This document shows positions 52,395-60,778 of a DNA stretch of 64,000 bases, piece after piece. Both the position numbers and the translations under genes were made by a program. The stretch spans positions 1,612,001 through 1,676,000 of the forward strand of contig OZ244581.1 in NCBI GenBank assembly GCA_965217935.1, given 5' to 3'. Source of the stretch: JBBROS01 sp965217935 (GTDB lineage Bacteria; Pseudomonadota; Alphaproteobacteria; Acetobacterales; Acetobacteraceae). Position 1 is the first letter of the stretch, and each line of letters opens with the position of its first letter. The notes beneath the pieces are model-generated. The model did not search any database. It was given only the letters and a program-made list of their open reading frames with translations, and had not been told where the DNA came from.

Positions 52395-53399
52395 ATGCCA
52401 GACCGCTTCGCAGCCGCTGCCCCGGCCTATGCTCCTGCAACCCCACGCGCCACCCTTCGGGACTACCTCGCCATCGCGCGGCTCGACCACAGCACGAAAC
52501 ACGTCTTCGTCATTCCCGGCATTGCCCTCGCCGACCTGCTGCGCGGCGATCACGCCGGGAACCTGGCCCTGGCAATTGTCCTTGGCTTCGCGACCGCGGT
52601 CTGCATCGCCTCGGCCAACTACGTCATCAACGAATGGCTCGACCGCGATTTCGACCGGCACCACCCCACCAAGTCGCAACGCACCGCCGTGCAAACCCAA
52701 TTGAGCGGGCCGCTCGTTTGGCTTGAGTGGTTCTTGTTCGCCGCCGCCGGCCTCGCGTGCGCCTGGTGGTCGAGCTGGAGCCTGTTCGGCATCGCCTGCG
52801 TCTTCGCGCTGCAAGGCATCGTCTACAACGTCCCGCCGCTCAGGACCAAGAACAAGCCCTACCTCGACGTCATCTCCGAGGCCATCAACAACGCGCTCCG
52901 CCTGATGGTCGGCTGGGCCATCGTCGATCCCACGACCTTGCCGCCATCCTCCGTCATCCTCTCCTTCTGGCTCGGCGGCGCGTTCCTGATGGCGGCCAAG
53001 CGCCTGTCCGAATACCGCGAGATCGTGGCCTCGCACGGCCTCGACCTGCTCGCCCGCTATCGCGCCAGCTTCGCCGGGTATACGGAAACCACGCTCACCA
53101 CCTCCTGCTTCATCTACGCCCTGCTTTCGAGCTTCTGCCTCGCCGCGTTCCTGTTCAAGTACCGGATCGAGTACATCATCACCATGCCGGTCATCACCTG
53201 GCTGTTCGCCAAGTACCTGGCGCTGTCGATGCTGCCGGGTTCGTCGGCGCAGAAGCCGGAGACGCTGTTCCGCGAGCGCGGCCTGCTGTCGATCGTCGTT
53301 CTGCTGGCCGGGCTGTTCGTGCTCGCCACCTACGTCGACATGCCGCTGCTCGATAAACTGACTGGCGAGCATTTCATCAGCCTGGGCCAGGGACGCTGA
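52395..53399 (+). CDS. UbiA-family polyprenyl-phosphate phosphoribosyltransferase
   Basis: A 334-residue UbiA-superfamily membrane enzyme resembling DPPR synthase (Rv3806c group). The first Asp-rich motif is NEWLDRDFDRHHPTKSQR (~76), and KNKPYLDVISEAINNALRLM is the DPPR-synthase-like second region. The enzyme attaches phosphoribose from PRPP to a polyprenyl phosphate, the first step in making polyprenyl-phospho-arabinose. The next gene encodes a HAD phosphatase suited to remove the 5-phosphate. No DprE1/DprE2 homologue is in the window. Confidence 0.85.
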   Translation: MPDRFAAAAPAYAPATPRATLRDYLAIARLDHSTKHVFVIPGIALADLLRGDHAGNLALAIVLGFATAVCIASANYVINEWLDRDFDRHHPTKSQRTAVQTQLSGPLVWLEWFLFAAAGLACAWWSSWSLFGIACVFALQGIVYNVPPLRTKNKPYLDVISEAINNALRLMVGWAIVDPTTLPPSSVILSFWLGGAFLMAAKRLSEYREIVASHGLDLLARYRASFAGYTETTLTTSCFIYALLSSFCLAAFLFKYRIEYIITMPVITWLFAKYLALSMLPGSSAQKPETLFRERGLLSIVVLLAGLFVLATYVDMPLLDKLTGEHFISLGQGR

Positions 53400-54112
53400 C
53401 GCCGAAGCTGACGCCGGCGGATTGGCCGTCGATCAGCCTCGTCGCGTTCGACGTTGACGGCACGCTTTACCGGCAGCGTCCGCTTCGCCTGCGCATGGGG
53501 CGCGACCTTTTGCTCCATACCGCCCGCACGCGCGACCGTGCCGCGCTCCGTATCCTCGGCGCCTACCGCCGGCTGCGCGAGCGGCTGGGCGACGCCGAGA
53601 CGCCGGAGTTCGAGACCGCGCTTATCGCGCAGACCGCCGCCGCCGCGGCAATGCCGCCTGACGCCGTGCGAGACGTGGTGGACGAATGGATCGGCCGCCG
53701 GCCGCTCGCCTACCTCGCGCCGTGCCGCTACCCGGGCCTCGACGCCTTGTTCGCCGCCCTGCGCCGCCAGGGCAAGACCATCGCCGTCCTCTCCGACTAC
53801 CCGGCCCGCGACAAGCTCGCGGCCCTGGGCTTGGCGGCGGACATCGTCGTCAGCGCCGCGGACCCGGGCGTCGGCCGGCTCAAGCCGCATCCGCGCGGCT
53901 TGCAGCTCCTGCTCAAGCAAGCCGGCGTCGCGCCCTCCGCGGCCGTGCTGATCGGAGACCGTCCCGACCGCGATGGCGAATGCGCCCGGCGAGCCGGCGT
54001 CCGCGCCCTTCTGCGCGCCTCGGCGCCCATTGGAAGCTGGCAAACCTTCGCCCGCTACGACGACGCGATCTTCGCCCCGCTGCTGCTGGCCGGGGCCACG
54101 GCCGCGGGCTGA
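53396..54112 (+). CDS. HAD-superfamily phosphatase with probable CTG start
   Basis: A 238-residue HAD hydrolase. Motif I DVDGTLY (residues 19-25), the motif II Ser in VLSDYPARDK, the motif III Lys in LKPHPRG and motif IV GDRPDRD are all present. No ATG, GTG or TTG occurs between the preceding in-frame stop (53354) and motif I; the first ATG (53495) would delete motif I. A CTG at 53396 overlaps the UbiA stop as CTGA and is the likely start. It probably dephosphorylates the UbiA enzyme's phosphoribosyl lipid product. Confidence 0.82.
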   Translation: MTPKLTPADWPSISLVAFDVDGTLYRQRPLRLRMGRDLLLHTARTRDRAALRILGAYRRLRERLGDAETPEFETALIAQTAAAAAMPPDAVRDVVDEWIGRRPLAYLAPCRYPGLDALFAALRRQGKTIAVLSDYPARDKLAALGLAADIVVSAADPGVGRLKPHPRGLQLLLKQAGVAPSAAVLIGDRPDRDGECARRAGVRALLRASAPIGSWQTFARYDDAIFAPLLLAGATAAG

Positions 54113-54124
54113 CTTTCCCCCGGC

Positions 54125-55213
54125 TCAGGTCCCGGGAGGCTCGCCCGCACGGGCCGGCAGGGGGTCATGCGTATTCAGCCAGATGCCGTGGGGCGACCGC
54201 CCGGCGGTCAGGCGCTCGACCGCTCCGGTCCGCGGATCGATCACCGCGACGGATTGCGCCCACCGCAGGGTTGCCCAGATCCTGCCGTCGGGCGCGAAAT
54301 CCATGTCGTCGGGACCGCCCTTGATGCGGAACCGCCTGGTTTCCGCAAGGGTTTCTGCATCGAGCACGACGATGCTGCCATCGACGCGGTTGCTGACGTA
54401 AATCGATTTGCCGTCGTGCGACACGAACATCACGTGCGCGCCCCTCGCGGTCTTGATCCGGCGCTCGACCTTGCCGTCGGCTGGGTTCACGACGGCGATG
54501 TCGTCCGCGCCCATGATGCCGACCAGCAGCTTGCCGCGATGCCAGAGCACGCCGGCCGGCGTCTGCCCCACGACGGCCTGCCAGACCGGCTTGCCGGATT
54601 TGAGGTCGATCGCGACGACGCTGTTCGATCCCTGGAGCGAGACGAAAACGGTGGACGAGTCGGGCGAGAAATTCTCGTGGCTCGGCATGGAGGAGACGTG
54701 GATGCGCGACGAGAGCCGCATCGTGGCGGCGTCGAGGATATCCACCTGGTTGCGCGCGAGGCCGTTGACGACCAGCCATCTGCCGTCGGGGCTGAAGCCG
54801 AACTGGTAGGGATCGCTGACGGTCACCCGCTTCTGGATGTCGCCGGTCGCCGGGTCGAGGAAGACCATCTCGTTGGCCGCGGTGTCGCCGACCAGGAGGG
54901 AGCGGTGATCCGGCGTGAGCGCCATGTGGTGCGGCTCGCGCTGCATCGGAATGCGGCGGAGCTCCTGCCTGGTCGCGACGTCGAACAGGCTGATGGAGGC
55001 GTCGCCGGAGTTGATGACGAAGGCGAGGCCGTCGAGCGCGCGGCGGGCGGCCATCGGGTGCGGGGTTGGCCCGGGCTGGCTGGGCGCGACTGCCTCGGCG
55101 GCTTGCTGGCGCGACAGGCTCGCGGTCTCAGGCGCCGGACGGATCTGGGCCCAGGCGAACCAGCAACCGAGGAGCGCGGCAAGGACAAGCGCCGGTCCCA
55201 GGCTGTTTCTCAT
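54125..55213 (-). CDS. Secreted YVTN/cytochrome-d1-type beta-propeller protein
   Basis: A 362-residue protein with an N-terminal signal/anchor (residues 5-22) and repeated propeller blades such as FVINSGDASISLFDVATRQE, SLLVGDTAANEMVFLDP and SIYVSNRVDGSIVVLDAET. Such propellers bind partners or cofactors; no heme motif is present. The start at 55213 was chosen over 55234 because the signal peptide follows it directly. It is convergent with the HAD gene. Function unknown. Confidence 0.82.
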   Translation of the reverse strand: MRNSLGPALVLAALLGCWFAWAQIRPAPETASLSRQQAAEAVAPSQPGPTPHPMAARRALDGLAFVINSGDASISLFDVATRQELRRIPMQREPHHMALTPDHRSLLVGDTAANEMVFLDPATGDIQKRVTVSDPYQFGFSPDGRWLVVNGLARNQVDILDAATMRLSSRIHVSSMPSHENFSPDSSTVFVSLQGSNSVVAIDLKSGKPVWQAVVGQTPAGVLWHRGKLLVGIMGADDIAVVNPADGKVERRIKTARGAHVMFVSHDGKSIYVSNRVDGSIVVLDAETLAETRRFRIKGGPDDMDFAPDGRIWATLRWAQSVAVIDPRTGAVERLTAGRSPHGIWLNTHDPLPARAGEPPGT

Positions 55214-55433
55214 CGTTCGGCCTCGTCTTCTCAAGCGCCGCTCCTGCGACGTCTTGCGCCGCCAAACCGTTCGATGCTGGTGCGGGCGTTCGAGCCGTTT
55301 CAGGCGTGAATGTCAACGTCGCCGGGGGCGCGGAAACCCGGAGTTCTGCCTTCGAATTGTTTGCTTTTGTAGTCTGGGTGAGACGCACGTATATAGGCGC
55401 CGGTTATCGTCAGCAGATTGTTCGTGAGGCGCC

Positions 55434-56033
55434 ATGCCGAGTTTTGTCAGGATCGGGTCGCCGCAGGCGGCCGAAACGTCGCAGGATGCCAAGTACGATA
55501 CTGTCGCGCAGGCGTTCCATTGGGGGATCGTCGTGCTGCTGGTCGCGCAGTATGCGACGAAGCTGGTCCCTGTGAGCGCCGGGTCGGCGGCGACCGAGGC
55601 CGGGTTGAACGCTTGGCACCTGGCAGTCGGCCCGACGATCCTGCTGCTGATGCTGCTTCGGCTGGCATGGCGGCTGACGCACCGGCCGCCGCCGCCGCCC
55701 GATGACCTGACGCTTGGGGTGCAGTGGCTGTTGCGCGGCACGCATTGGCTGTTCTACGGCCTGTTGATCGTGCTGCCGGTGCTGGGCTGGCTGGCCGCGT
55801 CCGGGTTCGGCGCGAAGGCGACGCTGGCCGGGATCGTGCCGTTGCCGGCATTGATGGGAAAGAACAGGTCGGCGGCGGAGGCAATCGGCACGGCGCACGG
55901 CGCGCTGGCCTGGCTGCTGCTTGCCGTGATCGTGCTGCATGTTTCCGGCGCGATGTATCATGTGCTGGTAAAGCGGGACGGGGTGCTTGGCCGTATGCTG
56001 CCCGGGTCCCGGTCCGCGGCGGCCAGGTCGTAA
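55434..56033 (+). CDS. Cytochrome b561-type membrane protein
   Basis: A 199-residue diheme cytochrome b561 (prokaryotic b561_Ni-hydrogenase-like fold). Four membrane helices are visible, with His candidates in FHWGIV, NAWHLAVGP, GTHWLFY, GTAHGALAW and VLHVSGAMYH. These proteins move electrons between quinol and periplasmic acceptors. It is a single gene with its own upstream region (55214-55433, where I see no other gene). Partner unknown. Confidence 0.88.
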   Translation: MPSFVRIGSPQAAETSQDAKYDTVAQAFHWGIVVLLVAQYATKLVPVSAGSAATEAGLNAWHLAVGPTILLLMLLRLAWRLTHRPPPPPDDLTLGVQWLLRGTHWLFYGLLIVLPVLGWLAASGFGAKATLAGIVPLPALMGKNRSAAEAIGTAHGALAWLLLAVIVLHVSGAMYHVLVKRDGVLGRMLPGSRSAAARS

Positions 56034-56195
56034 TGCTGCTGTATTGGTCGGCCGGCGTGGGTTCCGATCGCGTCCGCGGTCTTCACTGCAGGCGCAGTTA
56101 TGACGACGGCCGGCTTGCACGCCGCAGCAGTGCCGTGGAGCGAATCACCTCACTCGTGACCGGCCTTAATCCTACCCTCGCAGGCCTCCGGAGCC

Positions 56196-56393
56196 TCATA
56201 AGCTTCCCGAACGGGCACTAAGGACCGTCACCCCGATGCGCCAAATTACCCACCAGAGAGTTGCTGACAATGCGACAACCAAGAGAATAGAGTAAATACT
56301 TGGAACACACTTGATATTGACTGTGGGTGGTTCCTCGATCCCGGCTGGCAACGTATGCCTGTAGCTTGGTCTCTCGAACGAAAAATTTTGCAT
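56196..56393 (-). CDS. Small single-span membrane protein
   Basis: A 65-residue frame with a hydrophilic N-terminal half and one clear membrane helix at ~34-53 (IYSILLVVALSATLWWVIW). A strong Shine-Dalgarno AGGAGC lies five bases before ATG 56393, and base composition here is less GC-rich than the flanks. No family recognised. The ribosome site and helix argue that it is translated. The gap 56034-56195 to its right holds no gene I can support. Confidence 0.55.
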   Translation of the reverse strand: MQNFSFERPSYRHTLPAGIEEPPTVNIKCVPSIYSILLVVALSATLWWVIWRIGVTVLSARSGSL

Positions 56394-56456
56394 GTGAAGC
56401 TCCTGTTAGCAGCTTCATCATGACCAATAGAGCTTAACATTTAATTAGACTGCTAT

Positions 56457-56481
56457 CGCCCTGACTGAAAAAGTCAGGGCG
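56457..56481. repeat. 10-bp hairpin repeat (second copy)
   Basis: CGCCCTGACT (56457-56466) and AGTCAGGGCG (56472-56481) pair perfectly around GAAAA. The same arms occur at 35429-35452. It lies in an intergenic stretch (56394-56758) that otherwise shows only the terminator below. Confidence 0.65.
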
Positions 56482-56679
56482 CGTCAACTTCCAGTCTGGA
56501 TCAGCGCTAAACTCCACCGATTACCAGCTTGCGGAACGCCGTACCGTCGCGGCGGCAGATCGGTGAACGACAGCCCAGGGCGGACTGCAGATAAGCGGAG
56601 TTGCGCCAGCCTAGGAGGCAAAGCGGTTTCGATCAGCGCCTCATTTCCGCCCCGCGCGGAAGCGGGCACGACCGAGACA

Positions 56680-56705
56680 GGCGGCTGAGCAAAGCTTCAG
56701 CCGCC
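56680..56705 (-). terminator. Hairpin downstream of the stress operon
   Basis: GGCGGCTGA (56680-56688) pairs perfectly with TCAGCCGCC (56697-56705). It lies about 55 bases beyond the stop of the last gene of the 61.3-56.8 kb minus-strand operon, where a terminator is expected. No long T-tract follows. Confidence 0.5.
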
Positions 56706-56758
56706 GCTGGTTCGACACATGCACGAAGCAGGCAGGCCCCCTGATGGCCGTGCAACCG

Positions 56759-57793
56759 CTACGACGGCTTGCCTTGGCCCAGAACCTGCTCGTGGATCGC
56801 CTTGTCTCCGGCCTTCAATGCCTCCTGGGCAACCGTCTTGGCGTCTTTCGCCAAGTCCCCGCCCAGGGCGGCATCGACCAAGCCGCCCGCACTCTTGCCC
56901 TCCGTCAGGCCGCGTTGCCGCGCGCTGTCCTTGCCGGCGTCGAGCACGGCCTGCGCCACGTTGCCGCCCCGGTCCATCGCCGTGTCGGCCAGGCCGCGCG
57001 CCGTGGACCGGGCTTGTCCGGCCACGCCGCCGAGCAGATCTTCCTCGTTTTCCGACTGCGGCAACAGCGAGCCAAGCAACGCGCCGGCCGCGAGGCCAAG
57101 GGCCCCGAGCAGCATGGGGTTCTCGGTCAAGCTCGCGACCAAATTGCCGCCCGCCTGACCGGCAGACTGCCCGCCTTGCGACAAGGCGCCGCCCACGCGC
57201 TGGGCCGCCGATTGCGCCATCCCGCCCGCCGAGGAGATCGCCCCGCCCACGGCTCCGGCCGCGTCGCCGGCCGTGTCACGCAGGCTGTGCGCGCCGTCCA
57301 GGGCGGCCTGGCGCCCTTTGGATATTGCCTCTCTCACGCGGACGCCGAAGGACTGGTCGGTGTCGCCCGGCTCGCGCGCGATGCCGAGCGCCAGGCCGCG
57401 GGCGTTGTCAAGGCGCGCGGCATAGGCGTGCTCGGCCTCGTCCGGCTGGCGGGCAACGCGGCGTTCGGCCGTGCGAAGCCGGGCATCGAACGTGTCCTGG
57501 CCGCGGTAGGACTGAGAGCCGCCATTCGCCGGACTCGGCTTGGGGTTGGACGCCATGAGCCAGGCGAGGCCGATGCCGGTCAGTGCCGCCGGAAGGGGAT
57601 TGGCGCGGACGCTGCCCACCAGGTTGCGCCCGAACTCCGCCCCGTCGCTGCCGCGGAAATAGTCCATCAGGTCGTCAACGACCTGGCCTGGCGACAGCCG
57701 GTCCTGCAACGCGGTCAAATGGCTGCCCAGTCTTGAGCGGGTCTGGTCGAGGTCTCTCTCGATGCTGCCCGGATCGGAGGCGTCGTTTGCCAT
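56759..57793 (-). CDS. DUF3618-type envelope protein
   Basis: A 344-residue protein whose N-terminus (SIERDLDQTRSRLGSHLTAL) matches DUF3618, an anti-parallel helical domain common in proteins encoded beside holin-like DUF1469 genes. A hydrophobic segment at ~67-82 and a glycine/alanine-rich helix at ~228-245 may insert in the membrane. The rest is low-complexity Ala/Gly/Gln, LEA-like. Its start abuts the DUF1469 stop. Probably an envelope or stress-structure protein. Confidence 0.78.
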   Translation of the reverse strand: MANDASDPGSIERDLDQTRSRLGSHLTALQDRLSPGQVVDDLMDYFRGSDGAEFGRNLVGSVRANPLPAALTGIGLAWLMASNPKPSPANGGSQSYRGQDTFDARLRTAERRVARQPDEAEHAYAARLDNARGLALGIAREPGDTDQSFGVRVREAISKGRQAALDGAHSLRDTAGDAAGAVGGAISSAGGMAQSAAQRVGGALSQGGQSAGQAGGNLVASLTENPMLLGALGLAAGALLGSLLPQSENEEDLLGGVAGQARSTARGLADTAMDRGGNVAQAVLDAGKDSARQRGLTEGKSAGGLVDAALGGDLAKDAKTVAQEALKAGDKAIHEQVLGQGKPS

Positions 57794-58191
57794 TAGGTAT
57801 GCTCCTTCACGATGCGGATGTCTTTCTCGAGGCTGGATACAGTTCGGTTGGGCGTCAGCGTCTTGAGCGAAAGGCTGGACAGCCCCGAATAGGCGACGAG
57901 CGCGCCCGCCACGACGATGACGATGCCGACGATGAGAAGCGCGGCCCAGGCCGGCATCACCAACGCCAAGCCGGCCGCAATGGCTTGCAGCAGCACCACC
58001 AACCCGGCGAAGGCGACCAGCGCGCCGCCGAGCAGCCAGATCGCGGACACGAGCAGCGTGTCGATCTTCTGATCCATCTCCGCCCGGGCGAGCTTGATCT
58101 CGCCCCGGACCAGGTTCTGCAGGTCTGCGACCAGGCTGCCCAGGACCTCTCCCAAGCCGGTTCTGCCGCCCTCCGATCGCACGCCGCTCAT
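57793..58191 (-). CDS. Holin-like DUF1469 membrane protein
   Basis: A 132-residue protein of the phage_holin_3_6/DUF1469 family: N-terminal amphipathic helix (LVADLQNLVRGEIKLARAEM) and two membrane helices (~50-72, 80-102). Despite the name, chromosomal members are not lytic and accompany DUF3618 proteins in stress operons. It overlaps both neighbours by a few bases, showing tight co-expression. Confidence 0.88.
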   Translation of the reverse strand: MSGVRSEGGRTGLGEVLGSLVADLQNLVRGEIKLARAEMDQKIDTLLVSAIWLLGGALVAFAGLVVLLQAIAAGLALVMPAWAALLIVGIVIVVAGALVAYSGLSSLSLKTLTPNRTVSSLEKDIRIVKEHT

Positions 58192-58838
58192 GGCGCGGAG
58201 GCCGGTGGCGGCGGCGAGCCGGCTGCCCTCGTGCCGCTTCCAGTCGGCCCGGCCTGCGGCAGCGGGGCGTGAGACGGCTTGGCTTGCGCCGGCATCTCCG
58301 GCCGGGCGACGAGCGAGGGCTGCCCGTCGCCGCTGCGATCCGCCGGCAAAGCGCCCGACACGGCGACCTTGCCGACGCGGGCCAGGGCGAAGCCTGCGAT
58401 CACCGATGCGCCGAGGAACAGGGCGGGCTGGCGCCGGGCCAAGCCGTCAAGGTTGCCGACGAGGCTCTGCAAGTCGTTGGCGCGCAGCGTGTCGGCCAGT
58501 GCGCCGAGTTCGTCGCCGCCCCGCTTGACCAGCTTGGCGATCCAGTCCTGCTCGCCTTCGAGCTGCTCGCCGGAGCGGTGAACCGCATCGGCGAAACTGT
58601 CGAGCTGCCCGGCCAGGTTGTCCTTCTGCGTTTCGGCGGCCGAGGTTGCGGTCTCCTTCGCGTCGCTGGCCAGGGCGCCGGCGCGGTCCTTCGCGTCGCG
58701 GGCGACGTCCTTGGCATGGCCTACGGCATCCGCCCCGGCTTCGCGGGCTTGTCCGGCCGCTTGCTCGGCGGCGTCGCCGGCTGTCTTCGCGCCGTCCAAA
58801 GCGCCGCCGACCGCGTTCTTGTTTGCTTTGTCGCTCAT
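58188..58838 (-). CDS. LEA-like stress protein with membrane helix
   Basis: A 216-residue protein with an Ala/Asp/Lys-rich repetitive N-terminus (GAKTAGDAAEQAAGQAREAG and KDVARDAKDRAGALASDAKE) like late-embryogenesis-abundant proteins, a membrane-associated stretch (~140-160, ALFLGASVIAGFALARVG) and a Pro-rich tail. The start at 58838 has GGTGG nine bases upstream; the ATG at 58847 lacks usable spacing. Second gene set of the stress operon. No enzyme motif. Confidence 0.72.
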   Translation of the reverse strand: MSDKANKNAVGGALDGAKTAGDAAEQAAGQAREAGADAVGHAKDVARDAKDRAGALASDAKETATSAAETQKDNLAGQLDSFADAVHRSGEQLEGEQDWIAKLVKRGGDELGALADTLRANDLQSLVGNLDGLARRQPALFLGASVIAGFALARVGKVAVSGALPADRSGDGQPSLVARPEMPAQAKPSHAPLPQAGPTGSGTRAAGSPPPPASAP

Positions 58839-58942
58839 TCGCGTCATCCACCCTGTAGCAGTTGTCCAAAGGTAATGTTCCGAGGCAGGATTAAGCTTTT
58901 CCGCCGCGGGGGCAGGAAGCGGCTCAAGGCCGCTCCCGCACG

Positions 58943-59881
58943 TCAGCTCACCACCCGCCGGTCGGTCGTGACCACCGAGCGCCGGCGGATCGAGATCGCG
59001 CCGCCGACGGCCGCCGCGATCGCCCCGAGCAGCAGCGCCGCGGCGCCCAGGAACGAGCCGGTCGAGGCCGCGGCAGCGCTCTTGTCCGCCGCGACCTTGG
59101 CCTTCTGGATCGCCTCGTTCTTGGTCTGGACGGCCCGGTCCCGCGCCTCGTTGAAGCGCTGCGTCGCCTCGTCCTTGCTGATGTTGGCTTGGGCGGCGGT
59201 AATGTTGATGATCCGGTCCTTCGCCGCGGCCGACTCGGCATCCGTGCCGGTGGTCAGCTTCGGCAATTCCGAGGCGATCGCTTTCTGCGCCTCTTGCGGC
59301 GTCATGTTCGCCGGATCAGGGTTCGCGGGCTGCAGATAGGCTTGCGCCTGCTGCTGCAGCTCGTCCGGCCCAACGCCCGCCGCTTGCGCGAGTTTCGGGG
59401 CCGCCGCGGAAATGCCCGAGCCGGCCGCCGACAAGCCGCTGCCGACCACCGAGAACGCGCCGCCGATCAGGCCGCCGACCGCCGAGGTCAGCAGATAGAA
59501 GGTCAGCAGCGTCGAGATGCCCCAGATGACCAGGCCATGCAGCACGCCGTCGAAGCGGTTGCCTAGGCCGGCCAGCCATGAGGCGGCGTAGGCGCCGAAC
59601 GCCAGGGCGATGAGGCTGCTGACCAGCCACCAGACCCCGGCCCCGATGCCGAAATTGCCAGCCCCCGGCGTCCCGCCCGCGGTCGGGTCCACCATGCCGA
59701 GCCCGACGCCGATGCCGATCATGCTCAGCAGCAGTTGCGTCGAGATCACCAGGATCACCCCGGCGATGATGGCCGCCCAGGAAATGCGGACACGGGTGTG
59801 CTCGCCCTCGTTAATTGGACGGACGGTCGTCTCGACGGTTCGGGACCGCGGGTTCGAGGCGTCGTAACCGGTCGTGCTCAT
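58943..59881 (-). CDS. PhnA-like/stress membrane protein
   Basis: A 312-residue membrane protein with about four N-terminal helices (~32-150, e.g. ISWAAIIAGVILVISTQLLL) and a long soluble helical region (~165-265) before a C-terminal helix and basic RRRSVVTTDRR tail. This arrangement is found in uncharacterised proteins annotated PhnA-like in stress operons of alphaproteobacteria. It lies between the DUF2382 genes and the LEA-like gene. Function unknown. Confidence 0.75.
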   Translation of the reverse strand: MSTTGYDASNPRSRTVETTVRPINEGEHTRVRISWAAIIAGVILVISTQLLLSMIGIGVGLGMVDPTAGGTPGAGNFGIGAGVWWLVSSLIALAFGAYAASWLAGLGNRFDGVLHGLVIWGISTLLTFYLLTSAVGGLIGGAFSVVGSGLSAAGSGISAAAPKLAQAAGVGPDELQQQAQAYLQPANPDPANMTPQEAQKAIASELPKLTTGTDAESAAAKDRIINITAAQANISKDEATQRFNEARDRAVQTKNEAIQKAKVAADKSAAAASTGSFLGAAALLLGAIAAAVGGAISIRRRSVVTTDRRVVS

Positions 59882-59935
59882 CGTGTTCTCCTCAAGGTAT
59901 CGGTCCGGGATGCGCGCCGCATCCCGGATGATTGA

Positions 59936-60778
59936 TCAGCGCTTCGGCGGCATCGCATCCTTCAGGGCCGCGCCGCCGGCCGCTTGCGCCGTGTCGGTCC
60001 CGAGCTCCTCGATCTTCACGTCCTCGCGCCGCACCGTGTCCTTCACGGTCTCGACGCGGTCCGACCCTTCCTTGCGCAGGCTGATCTCCTCGACCACGCG
60101 GGCGGTCTTGCCGACCACGGCCTCCTCGTGGGCTTCCTGCATCTCGATCGTCCTGTCCTGGAAATCCGCCGCGGTCGCCTTGCGCCCGTCGTCCACGGCG
60201 TGCCGCTCCACGTGCACCGTCTCGTCGCGAAGCGTGACCTGCTCCTGCACGTCCTTCTCGACCACGTAGGTGTGCACGCGGGTGGTCCCGCCCCTGACGG
60301 CGCGCTTGCCGACCGTGAGCTGCTCCTCGGAGAGCTGGATGGCGCCGGCGCCATCGGTCTCGGCGGCGGGCCTCGGCGCGGCGGGCGGCATCGGCGCGGC
60401 AGGCTTCGAGGCGGCAGGCGTCGGGGCGCCCGCGGTGGTCGTCGTCGTCGCCGTGTAGGCGGCGTCGCGTTCGTCGAGGTCGATCGGGTCGTGGGCTTCG
60501 AGGATGTCGCTGATCCGGGTCACGTCCTGCTCGGGCGACTTGACGGTCACGACGATGGAGCCGCCCTCGACGCTGCGGTCGTAAACGGTCGACTCGCCGC
60601 CGCCGAACAGGCTGGCCCAGAAGCCGGGCTCGGGGGCATCGGCCTTGGCAACCGCGCCGCCGTCCTTGGCATGGCGGCTGATCGAGCTTGCCGGCACGTT
60701 CGCGGCCTTGAGGTCCTGGATGGCCGCGTCGGCGTGGGCGGCGGTGTCGTAGACGGCGACGAGGTTCTGATCACTCAT
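59936..60778 (-). CDS. YsnF/DUF2382 stress protein with N-terminal DUF1269-like domain
   Basis: A 280-residue protein: N-terminal region VAVYDTAAHADAAIQDLKAA resembles general-stress/ferredoxin-like domains (residues 1-~95), then a Pro/Ala linker, and a C-terminal DUF2382 (YsnF/AvaK) domain at ~145-260 (IQLSEEQLTVGKRAVRGGTT, RHAVDDGRKATAADFQDR, EISLRKEGSDRVETVKDTVR). DUF2382 proteins associate with stress responses and envelope maintenance. Overlaps the upstream DUF2382 gene by ATGA. Confidence 0.85.
   Translation of the reverse strand: MSDQNLVAVYDTAAHADAAIQDLKAANVPASSISRHAKDGGAVAKADAPEPGFWASLFGGGESTVYDRSVEGGSIVVTVKSPEQDVTRISDILEAHDPIDLDERDAAYTATTTTTAGAPTPAASKPAAPMPPAAPRPAAETDGAGAIQLSEEQLTVGKRAVRGGTTRVHTYVVEKDVQEQVTLRDETVHVERHAVDDGRKATAADFQDRTIEMQEAHEEAVVGKTARVVEEISLRKEGSDRVETVKDTVRREDVKIEELGTDTAQAAGGAALKDAMPPKR

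Noticed and set aside
56484..56669. A 61-codon minus-strand frame in the gap 56394-56758
   Set aside because: No ribosome site, domain or conservation clue.
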